Below are positions 16,305 to 26,649 of a stretch of 42,102 nt of DNA, piece after piece. How positions within the stretch are numbered: position 1 is the first letter of the stretch; each line of letters opens with the position of its first letter. The stretch spans positions 1 to 42,102 of the forward strand of contig JAPYNY010000009.1 of assembly GCA_028283145.1 (NCBI GenBank), given 5' to 3'. Source of the stretch: Candidatus Hopanoidivorans cymbastelae. GTDB lineage: Bacteria > Actinomycetota > Acidimicrobiia > Acidimicrobiales > Hopanoidiivorantaceae. Both the position numbers and the translations under genes were made by a program. Under the pieces are notes generated by a model that was not told where the DNA came from, made no database searches, and saw only the letters and a list, made by a program, of their open reading frames with translations.

Positions 16305-18344
16305 GTGGCAGAAATGAATCAAGAGGCCGAGACAGCGGAGGCCGAGATAGCCCATCTCTCCTTGATGGGGGATTTCCCTGAACCCAGCAGGCAGGCTTGG
16401 TTGGAAATTGTGGAGCAGACATTGCGGGGTAAGCCCTTTGAGGGAACCCTCACGACCACCACTTTGGACGGCATTGAACTGCAGCCTTTGTATGAAGTTT
16501 CAGCAGCCGACGGGAGCCTTGAGCGGAAAGCTCTCTCAGGCCGCGCTGATGCCAATGCCCATGACGCCAAAATCAATAACGCCAAGAGGCAGTGGGAGTT
16601 GCGTACTTTCTGTGATGCATCTTCTGCTAGTTCTGCGACTATTGCCGCAGAAGTTGAGGGTGGTGCCGACTGCATTTTCTTGGACTTGGGTGCCTCTGAC
16701 GTACATCTAGAACCGGCGAAGCTGTTGCAGCTGAAAGAACTGCTGTCAGGGCTGGATTTTTCAAGCACGGCCATAGCTATTGAGGCAGGGACTAGCTGGC
16801 ATCAAGCAGCGCAAGCTTTGAGCCAAGTGGGCGAGCAGTTGCTACCAAATGGCACGTCTTTTCAGGGTTCGTTCAGGGCTGACCCGATCGCGTCTCTAGC
16901 ACGCGAAGGCACTATGACTATGGGGCAAGGAAGTGTGGCAGATCTGGTGGTTGCCAAGGCGGAAGTTTTTTCGGCAATGCGGACTGTTGGAGTGGATGCC
17001 AGTGTTTTTGCCGACGCCGGAGCTTCGGAGGCCCAAGAACTGGGCCTGTCGCTAGCTGCTGGCGTGTGGTATTTGCGGGAGTTGACCTCACAGGGCATTT
17101 CCATAGATGATGCCTGTGCAGAACTGGAGTTTACCTATGTTGGCTCAGCCGATGTTTTTGCAACTATCGCCAAGCTTCGTGCGGCACGGTTTTGCTGGCG
17201 CAGGGTTGCGGAAGCCGCCGGAGCTTCTGCGGTAGCATGCCGCCAATATCAGCACGTCATCAGTTCCAAGACGATGCTCGCCCGCCACGACCCTACGGTC
17301 AATGTTCTTCGCACAACGGCTGCTGCTTTTGCCGCTGCCACCGCCGGGGCTGATGCTATTTGTGTGCTGCCCCACGATTTTTTCATGCCCAAGAAATTTG
17401 TCGTGGCTTCAAGCAGCGACTCAGCGCCTGGCACAGAATCCAATTCAACTGGCGATGCTCAACGTCTGGCGCGCAATATCTCACATATTTTGCTGGAGGA
17501 GGTTCACTTGGCTCATGTGGGCGATCCGACAGGGGGGTCGGGCTATGTGGAAGAGTTGACCACCGCTATAGCTCATAAAGCTTGGGACTTGTTCCAACAA
17601 GTTGAGGCCGAGGGCGGAATTGTGGCTGTTTTGGAGACTGGAGCGGTGTCGGAATGGCTGGCTGAGACTTGGCAAAAACGGCTGGAGGACATTCGGCATA
17701 GACGTCAACCGATCTGCGGGGTGAGCGAATTCCCGGATTTGGCTGAGATGAAGAACGGCACTAGGACGAAGAACGGCACTGGCACTGGAGTTGAGCTGGA
17801 TGCCGATTTATCCAACTCAGCTGCAACCACACCTGCTATACAGACCACGCTTGTGCTACGCAGATTTGCTGAGCCATTTGAGAGGCTGAGAGACCGGTCT
17901 GATCAGCTAACTTGGCAGACTGGGCAAGTGCCAACGGTCTTTCTGGCTGTCTTGGGAACTTTGGCACAGGCCTCGCCTCGGATTGGGTTTGCTGAGAATC
18001 TGCTAGCAGCAGGCGGGATTCTTGCAGTTGTCGGGTCGGGTGAAAGTTCTCAGGCCACAGACCAGGCCACAGATGAGTGGCAGGCAAAGCTGGCGGCTGA
18101 TTTCAAAGCCTCAGGTGCCCATTCGGCAGTGCTTTGTTCCTCAGATGAGGTTTATGAAAACCAGGCATCGGCTGCGGTTGAGTCGCTCACAGGAGCGGGT
18201 TGCGAAGGAGTATATCTGGCTGGGCGAATCAGAGGCAACCGACTGAGCCAAGTGCCACTTGACGGGTCGCTTTATGCGGGTTGCGATGTTGTGTCGTTCT
18301 TAGACGGGTTGCTGACTCGTTTTGAGCAGAGTGCAGAGGTTTGA
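16305..18344 (+). CDS. mutA: Methylmalonyl-CoA mutase, small (beta) subunit
   Basis: The 679-residue product is the MutA-type partner of the adenosylcobalamin-dependent mutase encoded next to it. It has the degenerate TIM-barrel of the family ([62 protein letters not shown]) and a decayed C-terminal B12-like domain without the cobalamin-ligating DxHxxG motif. MutA subunits stabilise the heterodimer and do not bind B12. Residues about 482-511 are a low-complexity insertion (coded at 17748-17837) containing two copies of AAGAACGGCACT 18 bp apart; another polar stretch lies near 367-386. The GTG start at 16305 has AAAAGG about 12 nt upstream; ATG at 16314 is the alternative. It is the first gene of mutA-mutB-meaB. 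Confidence 0.92.
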   Translation: MAEMNQEAETAEAEIAHLSLMGDFPEPSRQAWLEIVEQTLRGKPFEGTLTTTTLDGIELQPLYEVSAADGSLERKALSGRADANAHDAKINNAKRQWELRTFCDASSASSATIAAEVEGGADCIFLDLGASDVHLEPAKLLQLKELLSGLDFSSTAIAIEAGTSWHQAAQALSQVGEQLLPNGTSFQGSFRADPIASLAREGTMTMGQGSVADLVVAKAEVFSAMRTVGVDASVFADAGASEAQELGLSLAAGVWYLRELTSQGISIDDACAELEFTYVGSADVFATIAKLRAARFCWRRVAEAAGASAVACRQYQHVISSKTMLARHDPTVNVLRTTAAAFAAATAGADAICVLPHDFFMPKKFVVASSSDSAPGTESNSTGDAQRLARNISHILLEEVHLAHVGDPTGGSGYVEELTTAIAHKAWDLFQQVEAEGGIVAVLETGAVSEWLAETWQKRLEDIRHRRQPICGVSEFPDLAEMKNGTRTKNGTGTGVELDADLSNSAATTPAIQTTLVLRRFAEPFERLRDRSDQLTWQTGQVPTVFLAVLGTLAQASPRIGFAENLLAAGGILAVVGSGESSQATDQATDEWQAKLAADFKASGAHSAVLCSSDEVYENQASAAVESLTGAGCEGVYLAGRIRGNRLSQVPLDGSLYAGCDVVSFLDGLLTRFEQSAEV

Positions 18345-18349
18345 AGCCA

Positions 18350-20629
18350 ATGACCCTTCCCGATTTTACGAAAATTTCTCTGACGCAAGATCTGTCCCCA
18401 AACAATGGTGACGCCGCTGACGTCTTCCAAAACCAAAACGGGGCGGCTCCGTTAAATGCTGTCTCGGCCGCCATAGCTGCCGACTCCGCCACCGATTCCG
18501 TCCGCACAACTGACATTTGGAATACACCCGAAGGTATAGCCATCAAGCCGTCTTACAACTCAGCCGACCTGCTAGGTCTGGATTTTCTTCACACCTATCC
18601 TGGTCTGCCCCCATATTTGCGGGGGCCTTATGCGACCATGTATGTAACCCGCCCTTGGACGATCCGCCAATACGCTGGGTTTTCAACAGCTGAGGAGTCC
18701 AACGCCTTTTACAGGCGCAACTTGGCGGCAGGTCAGCGCGGCCTGTCGGTGGCTTTTGACTTGCCTACTCACCGCGGCTATGACTCAGACAGCGAACGGG
18801 CTGCTGGCGATGTCGGCATGGCGGGGGTGGCTATTGATTCCATCATCGACATGCGCACCTTGTTTGAGGGCATTCCGCTGGAGCAGATGACGGTCTCCAT
18901 GACCATGAACGGCGCGGTGTTGCCTATTATGGCGCTTTATATTCTGGCTGGCGAGGAGCAGGGGGTGCCGCCTGAGAAGCTGGCGGGAACCATTCAGAAC
19001 GACATCTTGAAGGAGTTCATGGTTCGCAACACCTATATCTATCCGCCGAAGCCGTCCATGCGGATCATCTCCGATATTTTTGCCTACACCTCCCAGCGCA
19101 TGCCCAAGTTCAACTCCATCTCCATTTCGGGGTATCACATCCAAGAAGCTGGTGCCACTGCCGACTTGGAGTTGGCTTACACCTTGGCAGACGGGGTGGA
19201 GTATGTGCGCTGTGGCCTGGATGCGGGCCTGGAAATTGATGCTTTTGCACCCAGGTTGAGTTTTTTCTGGGGCATTGGGATGAATTTTTTCATGGAAGTC
19301 GCCAAAATGCGGGCTGGACGTCTGCTGTGGGCGAAACTGATGAGCCAATTTGATCCCAAGGATGCGAAGTCGTTGTCGCTGCGCACTCACTGTCAGACCT
19401 CTGGCTGGAGTCTGACTGCTTCTGATGTGCGCAATAATATCGTGCGCACTTGCGTGGAGGCGATGGCGGCGGTGAGCGGGCACACGCAGTCGCTCCACAC
19501 CAATGCTTTTGATGAGGCGTTGGCTCTGCCGACTGACTTTTCGGCTCGTGTGGCGCGCAACACGCAGCTTTTCTTGCAGCAGGAATCGGGGCTGTGCAGG
19601 GTGGTTGATCCGTGGGGAGGCAGTTATTACGTTGAGCGGCTGACCTATGAGTTGGCACGGCGCGCTTGGGAGCACATTAGCGAGGTGGAAGAAGCTGGAG
19701 GTATGGCCACCGCGATTGAACAAGGCATACCCAAGTTGCGGATTGAGGAAGCTGCGGCTCGCACGCAGGCTTGGATCGACACCGGTCAGCAGACACTCAT
19801 AGGGGTCAACAAATATCGTCCTGAGGTGCCCGAGGCAACCGAAGTCTTGCACATTGACAATGCTCAGGTGCGAGCTGCGCAGATTGCCAATCTGGAGCGG
19901 TTGCGGGCTGAGCGAGACGAGGTGGCTTGCGATGGCGCTTTGGAAGCACTGTTTAAGGCTGCAGGCGACAGCGATGGGGTACGCAAGGGTGACGCAGCTA
20001 GGGCCAACCAGGGCAGTGCCAGAGCCGAGGACGGGAATTTGCTGGCGTTAGCCGTAGATGCTGCCCGAGCCGGGGCTACAGTAGGTGAAATAAGCTATGC
20101 CTTGGAGCGAGCATGGGGGAGACATGTGGCAGAGATACGTATGATTTCAGGTGTGTATAGTTCACAGGCGCACGGCGATGAGGGCGTGACGCGAGTGCGC
20201 CGCCGGGTGGAGCAGTTTGAAGTTGACCAAGGGCGCCGTCCGCGTATTCTGATTGCCAAAGTTGGCCAGGACGGACACGACCGAGGGCAGAAGGTGGTTG
20301 CTACCGCCTATGCCGACATGGGTTTTGACGTAGATATCGGGCCGCTGTTTCAGACGCCGAAAGAGGTAGCCCAGCAAGCCGTGGAAAATGATGTGCATAT
20401 TGTGGGTGTGTCTTCTCTGGCGGGAGCGCACTTGACTCTGGTGCCAGAGTTGAAGACTGAGTTGGAAAAGCACAAGCGGGAAGACATCATTATCGTGGTT
20501 GGTGGCGTTATTCCACCCAAGGATGTCGATCCCTTGCTACAGGTGGGGGCTGCGGCGGTATTTCCCCCTGGGTCCGTCATTTCTGAGGCAGCGGAAGAGT
20601 TACTTGATATCTTGGGGCAGAAGTCTTGA
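18350..20629 (+). CDS. mutB: Methylmalonyl-CoA mutase, large (alpha, catalytic) subunit
   Basis: The product (759 residues from ATG 18350) is a full-length MutB. The substrate barrel has [35 protein letters not shown] and [13 protein letters not shown]; the C-terminal cobalamin domain has [15 protein letters not shown] with the Co-ligating His643. It interconverts (R)-methylmalonyl-CoA and succinyl-CoA, the last step of propionyl-CoA catabolism. A TTG at 18341 overlaps the mutA stop, but AGAGG at 18335-18339 is correctly spaced for ATG 18350, leaving a 5-nt gap. A short Gly/Ala/Arg/Asp-rich insertion lies in the linker between barrel and B12 domain (about 19966-20034). No epimerase or propionyl-CoA carboxylase gene is in the window. 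Confidence 0.96.
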   Translation: MTLPDFTKISLTQDLSPNNGDAADVFQNQNGAAPLNAVSAAIAADSATDSVRTTDIWNTPEGIAIKPSYNSADLLGLDFLHTYPGLPPYLRGPYATMYVTRPWTIRQYAGFSTAEESNAFYRRNLAAGQRGLSVAFDLPTHRGYDSDSERAAGDVGMAGVAIDSIIDMRTLFEGIPLEQMTVSMTMNGAVLPIMALYILAGEEQGVPPEKLAGTIQNDILKEFMVRNTYIYPPKPSMRIISDIFAYTSQRMPKFNSISISGYHIQEAGATADLELAYTLADGVEYVRCGLDAGLEIDAFAPRLSFFWGIGMNFFMEVAKMRAGRLLWAKLMSQFDPKDAKSLSLRTHCQTSGWSLTASDVRNNIVRTCVEAMAAVSGHTQSLHTNAFDEALALPTDFSARVARNTQLFLQQESGLCRVVDPWGGSYYVERLTYELARRAWEHISEVEEAGGMATAIEQGIPKLRIEEAAARTQAWIDTGQQTLIGVNKYRPEVPEATEVLHIDNAQVRAAQIANLERLRAERDEVACDGALEALFKAAGDSDGVRKGDAARANQGSARAEDGNLLALAVDAARAGATVGEISYALERAWGRHVAEIRMISGVYSSQAHGDEGVTRVRRRVEQFEVDQGRRPRILIAKVGQDGHDRGQKVVATAYADMGFDVDIGPLFQTPKEVAQQAVENDVHIVGVSSLAGAHLTLVPELKTELEKHKREDIIIVVGGVIPPKDVDPLLQVGAAAVFPPGSVISEAAEELLDILGQKS

Positions 20630-21714
20630 CTGAGTTGTCTTCGGCGGCAGCGTCCGAGCTCACAACTGCAGATTCTTCTTCCTCCGCAACCGCTTCCCGC
20701 CCTGCGCCGGGCACGCAGGCAGCCTCCGCCGGCTCCCACGGTGCCGCCGAATACCTTGAGGGCATCCGCCAATCGGACAGAACTTGGATTGGCAAAGCCA
20801 TAACGTTGGTGGAGAGCACCAAGCCGAAAGATCAAGCTAAAGCCGCCGAGCTCATAGACCGGCTCTTGCCGTTGGGCGGGGGAGCCTGTCGCATAGGCGT
20901 AACCGGGGTGCCGGGGGCTGGCAAAAGCACCCTCATAGATGCTCTCGGTTCGATGGTCATCCAACAAGGCAAAAAGGTTGGAGTGCTGGCAGTTGACCCG
21001 TCAAGCTCGGTCAGCGGAGGCTCCATCTTGGGCGACAAAACCAGGATGAATTCGCTGGCGCAAAACCCGAATGCTTTTATCCGTCCGTCTCCGACCTTGG
21101 GCAAGTTGGGTGGTGCTACTCGTGCCGCCAGGGAGGTTTTGCTGATTTTGGAGGCGGCCGGCTATGGGGTGATTTTTGTGGAGACTGTGGGTGTGGGGCA
21201 GTCAGAAGCGGTGGTTGCCGACATGGTGGATTTTTTTATGCTGGTTTTAATTCCGGGGGCCGGCGATGAGCTTCAGGGAATCAAGCGCGGTGTGGTGGAG
21301 CTGGCTGACCATGTCGTGGTCAACAAGGCAGAAGGCGACAACGCGGCTCGTTCCAAACAAGCGGCCGCTTATTACCGCAATGCTCTGAAACTGCTCACCC
21401 CCCAGACACAAAGCTGGCAGCCATCAGTCAGCACCTGCAGTGCTTTGCGCCGCACGGGTTTGGAGGAGTTATGGGAGGCCATAGAACAGCATCGTCATCA
21501 GCTTTTGGAAAGCGGGGAGCTGCAGAGCAAGAGACGCGGGCAGCAGGTGCGCTGGATGTGGTCGATGGTAGAAGACAGACTGATGACCGCTTTGCGCCAA
21601 GACAAAGGGGTGGCCTCTGTGCTTGACTGGACTGTGCGACAGGTTTCGGAAGGGAAGATGTCTCCTCCCAAAGCTGCTGCATCTATCTTGGAGAAGTTTG
21701 AGTTCAAGCTGTAG
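20626..21714 (+). CDS. meaB: MeaB/ArgK-family GTPase, chaperone of methylmalonyl-CoA mutase
   Basis: A 362-residue G3E-type P-loop GTPase. Walker [10 protein letters not shown] is at 94-102, followed by [28 protein letters not shown] and the base-recognition region VVNKAEGDN, all hallmarks of MeaB. MeaB proteins protect and reload adenosylcobalamin in the mutase, using GTP. The first 40 or so residues are a Ser/Ala/Thr-rich tail. The TTG start (20626-20628) overlaps the mutB stop TGA by two bases in TTGA, with GGGGCAG about 8 nt upstream, so translation is probably coupled. The C-terminal segment ([20 protein letters not shown]) is the dimerisation region seen in the family. Confidence 0.93.
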   Translation: MTELSSAAASELTTADSSSSATASRPAPGTQAASAGSHGAAEYLEGIRQSDRTWIGKAITLVESTKPKDQAKAAELIDRLLPLGGGACRIGVTGVPGAGKSTLIDALGSMVIQQGKKVGVLAVDPSSSVSGGSILGDKTRMNSLAQNPNAFIRPSPTLGKLGGATRAAREVLLILEAAGYGVIFVETVGVGQSEAVVADMVDFFMLVLIPGAGDELQGIKRGVVELADHVVVNKAEGDNAARSKQAAAYYRNALKLLTPQTQSWQPSVSTCSALRRTGLEELWEAIEQHRHQLLESGELQSKRRGQQVRWMWSMVEDRLMTALRQDKGVASVLDWTVRQVSEGKMSPPKAAASILEKFEFKL

Positions 21715-21818
21715 GTCTTAAGTTGTAGGCTGGGGCTGGCGGCTGGTGATTTCGCTGGCAGTGGCTTTGTGAAGTGCCAAGAGCGAGGTCATGTTAGGCT
21801 CGCCCGCAACGCCCGCCT

Positions 21819-21876
21819 GCAGTTTGTTGCGCCCGCCTACATTGCTCATCCGCAGTTTGTTGCGCCCGCCTACATT
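21819..21876. repeat. 25-bp direct repeat, 33-bp period
   Basis: The same 25 bases (starting GCAGTTTGTTGCGCCC) occur at 21819-21843 and 21852-21876, separated by 8 bp, in the gap between meaB and the first lipase gene. No coding role; it could be a control site or a slippage product. Confidence 0.7.
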
Positions 21877-21909
21877 TTCCTGCCTTTGCCGTCTAAATTT
21901 CTTGTGTAG

Positions 21910-23400
21910 ATGGCACCCAAGCTAAATTTGCCTGAAGCAAAAACAAAACGTCCTATCAGATACCGCTGGTTCATATTTGCTGCGAGCGCAATTGCGGTTT
22001 TGGCGTTGGTGTCAGGAGCTTGTTCAAATGATGGAACAAGTACGCCCACTACTGCTGAAACTGTGACTCCCACAACTGAAATTACGGTGCCAGTAACCCC
22101 CACCACTGAAATCTCCGATACGACGCAAACTCCCAGTCCGACTTCCACATCAGAACCCGACCCTAGTTCCAACTCAACTACCACATCCAGCTCAACTTCC
22201 ACCTCTGTCCCTGATTCTGACCCCAGTCCGACTTCCACCTCCAGCACAGTTTCCACCGTCACGCCAACATCCACCGTCGCCCCGCAATTAACTGTCTCAG
22301 CTCCCGGTTCGCTCCGCTTGCCTTCCCCACTGCCCGAAGGCGAGCCCGGAGAAATCATTGACCTTGAAAATCTGGGAACCTATGAAGACATTTCGGCCTA
22401 CAGGATTTTGTATCACTCCCGCAATCGCAAAGGCGAAGACATCGCTGTTTCAGGTTTCGTGCTGGCGCCTGTCGGCGAAGCTCCCGAAGGCGGTTGGCCG
22501 GTTATCGGCTATGCGCATGGTGCCGTCGGCATGGCTGACGAGTGCGCCCCTTCTAACTTTATTGATACCGAACTAAAAGGCCCCACCACCACGACTTCCA
22601 GAAACCTCATAAGGCTGGCCCGACTTGGCTATGTCGTAGCTGCTACCGATTATGAAGGTTTAGGCACGCCAGGGCTGCATGCTTTCAATGTGGGGCAAAG
22701 CGCTGCTAACACGGTGATGGACAGCGTGCGTGCGGTGCACAATATAGCGGAGTTGGAGGTGAGCAACTCTTGGGCGGCTGTCGGCTTTTCACAGGGCGGT
22801 CATGCAGTGCTTCACACGGGACAATACTGGCTGGATTATGCGCCAGAGTTGGATTTGGTGGGTGTTGTGACCATAGCGCCAGGCTCGCAGTTCACCCTTT
22901 TGTATGACGCACTGCTGAACTCCCCGTATCGTGGCTATATTTTCATGACCACCGCAGCTTATGGCGAAGCTTATGACGAAGCAGATGTGTCGGAAGTGCT
23001 CACCCCTCTGGGAATAAGTCTGCTGGAAGAATTGGACAACGGCTGCCTGAATCGTATTTTCAGTATTATGAACTCCTATGACGTGGACGAAATATCAGCC
23101 GTGGAAAATCCGTTGGCGATGTCTCCGTGGGCTGAAATCACCCGCGAGAACGATGTCAACCAACGGGCTGTGCCAGTGCCGTTGTTTATCGTTCACGGAG
23201 ATGCCGATGAGCAGATTCCTGAGGCGAGCAGTTTGCTTTTGCTGAGCCAGCTTTGTGCTTACGCTGACCAAGGCCCCACGATCAGAGTTGTTTACGAAGG
23301 GGCATCGCATGTCAGAGCGATAGATGATTCAGCCGACGATGTTATCCAGTGGCTGCACAGTCGTTTTGCGGGAGAAGCCGCCCGAAATGATTGTGGCTAG
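21910..23400 (+). CDS. Secreted lipase-like alpha/beta-hydrolase lipoprotein (copy 1)
   Basis: The 496-residue product has a signal sequence with a basic n-region and hydrophobic core, a lipobox-like LVSGAC with Cys38, a linker of about 85 residues rich in Thr, Pro and Ser, and a secretory-lipase (LIP family) alpha/beta-hydrolase domain from about residue 135. The nucleophile elbow is GFSQGG (Ser catalytic), the acid is probably the Asp in VHGDADEQIP, and the base the His in GASHVRA. The oxyanion-region motif YAHGAVGMADECAPS and the conserved DNGC are also present. It would hydrolyse acyl esters outside the cell, possibly supplying lipids or esters to the oxidation genes nearby. ATG start without an obvious ribosome binding site. 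It is a tandem paralogue of the next gene. Confidence 0.88.
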   Translation: MAPKLNLPEAKTKRPIRYRWFIFAASAIAVLALVSGACSNDGTSTPTTAETVTPTTEITVPVTPTTEISDTTQTPSPTSTSEPDPSSNSTTTSSSTSTSVPDSDPSPTSTSSTVSTVTPTSTVAPQLTVSAPGSLRLPSPLPEGEPGEIIDLENLGTYEDISAYRILYHSRNRKGEDIAVSGFVLAPVGEAPEGGWPVIGYAHGAVGMADECAPSNFIDTELKGPTTTTSRNLIRLARLGYVVAATDYEGLGTPGLHAFNVGQSAANTVMDSVRAVHNIAELEVSNSWAAVGFSQGGHAVLHTGQYWLDYAPELDLVGVVTIAPGSQFTLLYDALLNSPYRGYIFMTTAAYGEAYDEADVSEVLTPLGISLLEELDNGCLNRIFSIMNSYDVDEISAVENPLAMSPWAEITRENDVNQRAVPVPLFIVHGDADEQIPEASSLLLLSQLCAYADQGPTIRVVYEGASHVRAIDDSADDVIQWLHSRFAGEAARNDCG

Positions 23401-23588
23401 TTCCAATGCCTGTGGCTAGCCGTGCCTAGTCTGACTGCTACTAGCCCAACTAGCCCAAGATGACTTAGTTTTCAGTGGCTGTGACTAGTTCTCAAAAGGG
23501 AGCAGCCGTGAGTTAGTTTCATCCGGTCGTTGTTTAATATCGCTATTTAATGCAGCAGCTTCTTTGTCTGGCTAGAATTGGCAACTAT

Positions 23589-24971
23589 ATGATTTCAAAA
23601 CAAAATTTTCAAAATGTAAAACGGCTGCCAATTTATGTCATTGGCATAGTAATGGCACTGGTGCTGGTAGCAAGTGCTTGCTCATCAGACGATGATGATA
23701 CTACTACTGAGCCTCCGAATACCGTGACGACTGCCAGCACTCCGTCCACTGAGGAGCCGCCTGAAACCACCGAGGCAACTACTACCACTATGGCGCCGCC
23801 CACTACAACTACCACGACTTCACCTGAAACTTCCACTACCCAAACCCCTGATGAAGCCCCCGTCTCCATGCTTGATCTGTTCACTGTGCCCGACCCTCTG
23901 CCTGAAGGCGAGCCGGGCGAAATAATAGCCATTGAAGATTTGGGCACCTTCAACGATGTGTCGGGTTATAGGATTTTGTATCACTCTCGCAATCGCCAAG
24001 GTGAAAACATTGCCGTTTCAGGCTTTGCGTTGGCGCCTGCTGGCGAAGCTCCGGAGGGTGGCTGGCCGGTGGTTGCTTTTGCGCATGGCACCACAGGCAT
24101 TGCCGACCAGTGCGCCCCGTCCAATTTTGCGTTTGACGAGTTAGAGGCATCGTCTGATTCGGCAACCAATGGAATGCTGAGGGATCTAGTCGAGCTTGGC
24201 TATGTGGTAACGGCTACTGACTACGAAGGGCTTGGCACGCCAGGGTTGCATCCCTATGTAGTGGGCGAGAGTGCTGCCAACACCGTGATTGACAGCGTGC
24301 GTGCCGTCCAGAACATGGAAGAAATTGAAGCCAGCAACTCTTGGGCCGTAACGGGAATCTCACAGGGCGGGCACGCAGCTATTCACGCGGGGCAGTATTG
24401 GCCCGATTATGCTCCGGAGTTGGATTTGGTCGGGGTTGTAACGATGGCCCCACCTTCGCAGTTCAGTTTCCTCTATGACACTTTGGTGGTTTCGCCGTCT
24501 CGTGGTTTCATCTTCATGGCTACCGCAGCTTTTGATGATGCTTACGAAGAGGCAGACATTACAGATGTGCTGACGCCACTAGGTGTTGATTTATTGGAAG
24601 AGCTAGACAACGGCTGCACCGAATACTTTTTTGATGTAATCAACGCCTATGATGTGGACGAGCTTGTGGCAGTGGACAATCCGCTGGCAGTTCCGCCTTG
24701 GGACGACATCGCTCGTGAGAACGATGTCAATCAGCGGGCCGTTACTGCGCCGTTGTTCATTGTGCACGGGGGAGCCGATGAGTTGATTCCTGCGGTGAGC
24801 AGTTCGCTTTTACGGAGCCAGCTTTGCGCTTTCCCCGACCAAGGCCCCACGATCAGGACTGAATATCCCGGAGCCAGCCACGCTGGAGTAGCCACCGCAT
24901 CCAGCAATGACGTATATGAGTGGCTGGGTGCCCGCTTTGCTGGAGAAGAAGCACCAGACAGCTGTGGCTAG
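23589..24971 (+). CDS. Secreted lipase-like alpha/beta-hydrolase lipoprotein (copy 2)
   Basis: A 460-residue paralogue of the preceding gene, with the same order of parts: signal peptide, lipobox-like LVASAC with Cys31, an Asp cluster, a Thr/Pro/Glu linker of about 60 residues, then the hydrolase domain. Catalytic candidates are Ser in GISQGG, Asp in HGGADELIP and His in GASHAGV; FAHGTTGIADQCAPS matches the corresponding motif of copy 1. ATG 23589 gives a signal peptide of normal length; an upstream in-frame ATG at 23550 would add 13 residues. The linker differs much more than the enzyme domain, as expected for a spacer. The 3' end overlaps the proposed start of the GIY-YIG-RAMA gene by 8 bp. 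Confidence 0.88.
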   Translation: MISKQNFQNVKRLPIYVIGIVMALVLVASACSSDDDDTTTEPPNTVTTASTPSTEEPPETTEATTTTMAPPTTTTTTSPETSTTQTPDEAPVSMLDLFTVPDPLPEGEPGEIIAIEDLGTFNDVSGYRILYHSRNRQGENIAVSGFALAPAGEAPEGGWPVVAFAHGTTGIADQCAPSNFAFDELEASSDSATNGMLRDLVELGYVVTATDYEGLGTPGLHPYVVGESAANTVIDSVRAVQNMEEIEASNSWAVTGISQGGHAAIHAGQYWPDYAPELDLVGVVTMAPPSQFSFLYDTLVVSPSRGFIFMATAAFDDAYEEADITDVLTPLGVDLLEELDNGCTEYFFDVINAYDVDELVAVDNPLAVPPWDDIARENDVNQRAVTAPLFIVHGGADELIPAVSSSLLRSQLCAFPDQGPTIRTEYPGASHAGVATASSNDVYEWLGARFAGEEAPDSCG

Positions 24972-26310
24972 CTTCATTTTTGCTCCCCAACGCAGCGGGG
25001 GAGTAGTCAACATAGAGATTGCCGACCGGGACGAAGGCAAGGTCTATCCGCAGATGTCGGTGGTTCACCGGCTTTATTTGGAAGATTGGGATGCCGGAGC
25101 AGGTGCCTATGTGCTGGTTGATCCTGTACCAACTGCTGATGGCAAATACCATATGTATGTGGGAGAAGCCACAAAAGCTGGGGTTTCAGGCCGAATAAAA
25201 GAACACAGCCGAACCTCTCGCAGTAAGATGAGCGGATGGATGTTTGCTGTAGCGGTGCATGGGCAGCAGCAAGATACGAAGCAATCAAGGATTATCTATG
25301 ACGAAGCTCAGGCTTTGGAGCACTATTTGTATAAGGAACTGAAAAAATCCAGTTCAGTTGACCTTCAAAACACGGCTGAACCAAGTGAAGTTCCACTTTT
25401 GGAAGAACCGCGTGACAAGCTCAAAAATTTTGTGAAACATGTGGTGGAATTGCTCAAAGCGTTTGGCTGTGACCTACAGAGCAAGCCAGCCAAAGCTTTG
25501 GTTGAGAAGATAAATATGAAAGCCAACGATGGGGGAAGGGATTCTGGTGACAGAGTGCCTATAGATCCTCCAGGACCTAGAAACCAAGGAGATCTTGCAA
25601 AATTAATTCAAGCTGGGGCTATTGAAGTTGGAACCAAGTTGGTGTCAGTAAGTCCAAGGTATCCTTGTGAGGCAAAGATTGTTGATGGGCAAGGCAATGT
25701 TCAGGTTTTGAGGTATGGTAAGGATGCTTATGGTAATTGGGAGCATGAGCTTTCTAACGATCCTGCTCACAGGTATCAGACTTTGAGTGGAGCTACTAGG
25801 CCAATGGTAACCTTGGGGGGAGCAAATAATGATACTAATGGCTGGACATTTTGGCATCTTGCCAGTTATCCAAAGATCTCAATGAATGATATCAGGGATC
25901 AATACAACAAGAATATTGTGAAAGAGCCCAAAGTCAAGAAACCCCCAAGAAGAAGATCTCCACAAATAAGCAGTGTAAGGCTCTCTGACTTAATCCAAGC
26001 TGGCTATGTTAAAGTTGGAGCAAAGATAGTCTCAACTTCACAAAAACATCCTTGTGAGGCAAGAATTGTTGATGCACAGGGCAATGTTCAGGTTTTGAGG
26101 TATGGTAAGGATGCATTCGGTAATTGGGAGCATGAACTTTCCAACGATCCTGCTTACAGGTATCCAACTTTGTCCGCAGCCACCAATCCAGTTGTTACGC
26201 TTGGTGGAGTGGAAAGCAGGGCAAATGGTTGGACATTTTGGCAATTAGCAGATCCCCCTGGCACAATATTGAAAGATATACGAGAAAAATACGAGCAGGG
26301 AAATCTCTAG
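24964..26310 (+). CDS. GIY-YIG nuclease-like protein with two C-terminal RAMA domains
   Basis: Starting at GTG 24964 the product has 448 residues. An ATG at 24907 is also in frame, but the decayed paralogue at 26366 begins MVEFIF exactly where this protein reads VASFIF, which supports the GTG. Residues about 45-128 look like a GIY-YIG endonuclease fold: AYV (48-50), YVG (65-67), Arg77 in GVSGRIKEH, and a Glu in DEAQALEHYLYKEL (114 or 119). Two RAMA-like domains follow (about 208-310 and 338-440), each with LIQAG, a glycine turn, NVQVLRYGKDA, NWEHELSNDP and NGWTFW. RAMA stands for restriction enzyme adenine methylase associated; such domains are predicted to read modified DNA. The gene is convergent with a restriction-modification pair. 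I infer a nuclease guided by DNA modification; neither domain assignment has been tested by search. Confidence 0.72.
   Translation: MASFIFAPQRSGGVVNIEIADRDEGKVYPQMSVVHRLYLEDWDAGAGAYVLVDPVPTADGKYHMYVGEATKAGVSGRIKEHSRTSRSKMSGWMFAVAVHGQQQDTKQSRIIYDEAQALEHYLYKELKKSSSVDLQNTAEPSEVPLLEEPRDKLKNFVKHVVELLKAFGCDLQSKPAKALVEKINMKANDGGRDSGDRVPIDPPGPRNQGDLAKLIQAGAIEVGTKLVSVSPRYPCEAKIVDGQGNVQVLRYGKDAYGNWEHELSNDPAHRYQTLSGATRPMVTLGGANNDTNGWTFWHLASYPKISMNDIRDQYNKNIVKEPKVKKPPRRRSPQISSVRLSDLIQAGYVKVGAKIVSTSQKHPCEARIVDAQGNVQVLRYGKDAFGNWEHELSNDPAYRYPTLSAATNPVVTLGGVESRANGWTFWQLADPPGTILKDIREKYEQGNL
25693..26114. repeat. Internal duplication encoding the two RAMA domains
   Basis: A 35-bp stretch at 25693-25727 recurs exactly at 26080-26114, 387 bp (129 codons) downstream in the same frame, inside longer similarity that covers both RAMA domains. 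The proteins differ mainly at surface positions, so the duplication appears recent or kept uniform. Confidence 0.85.
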
Positions 26311-26365
26311 ATTGTTTGACGCTTGGAAATTTTAACCTTGATGGGCCATAGTTCTGTTTTATTTC

Positions 26366-26642
26366 ATGGTTGAGTTTATTTTTACTTTCCACAGAAATAC
26401 CGGAGTCATCAGTATGGAGATAGCTAACAGAGAAAAAGATCAGCCACACCCTCAAATGTTGGTTATACAAAGGGTTCAAGTTAGAAAAAAGTCAAATAGC
26501 TTATCAACTTAGACGTGCCTATGCAAGTGCCACCGAGTGTCTCAGCTTGGGAAAAGTCCATAACCAAGTTGAATGTATAATTGATTTGCTAGAAGTTCTA
26601 GTATATGCTATAAACAAAATATCAAAAAACCCTGATAGATGA
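26366..26642 (+). pseudogene. Decayed paralogue of the GIY-YIG-RAMA gene
   Basis: From ATG 26366 a 48-codon frame reads MVEFIFTFHRNTGVISMEIA then NREKDQPHPQMLVIQRVQV, aligning without gaps to residues 1-39 of the upstream intact protein (VASFIF..., NIEIADRD, PQMSVVHR). It stops at 26512. A second open stretch, one base out of frame, runs through YQLRRAYASATECLSLGKVH and QVECIIDLLEVLVYAINKI to a stop at 26640-26642; its match to the intact protein is unclear and no GIY-YIG core is seen. The RAMA ORF that follows is in the third frame. The arrangement is what one expects from an ancestral copy that lost its nuclease core by deletion and frameshift. The DNA here is much more AT-rich than the rest of the window. 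This covers most of the gap 26311-26649. Confidence 0.65.
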
Positions 26643-26649
26643 GATAATC

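Noticed and set aside
18785..19852. 355-codon minus-strand ORF
   Set aside because: Antisense to mutB; long shadow frames are common in GC-rich coding DNA.
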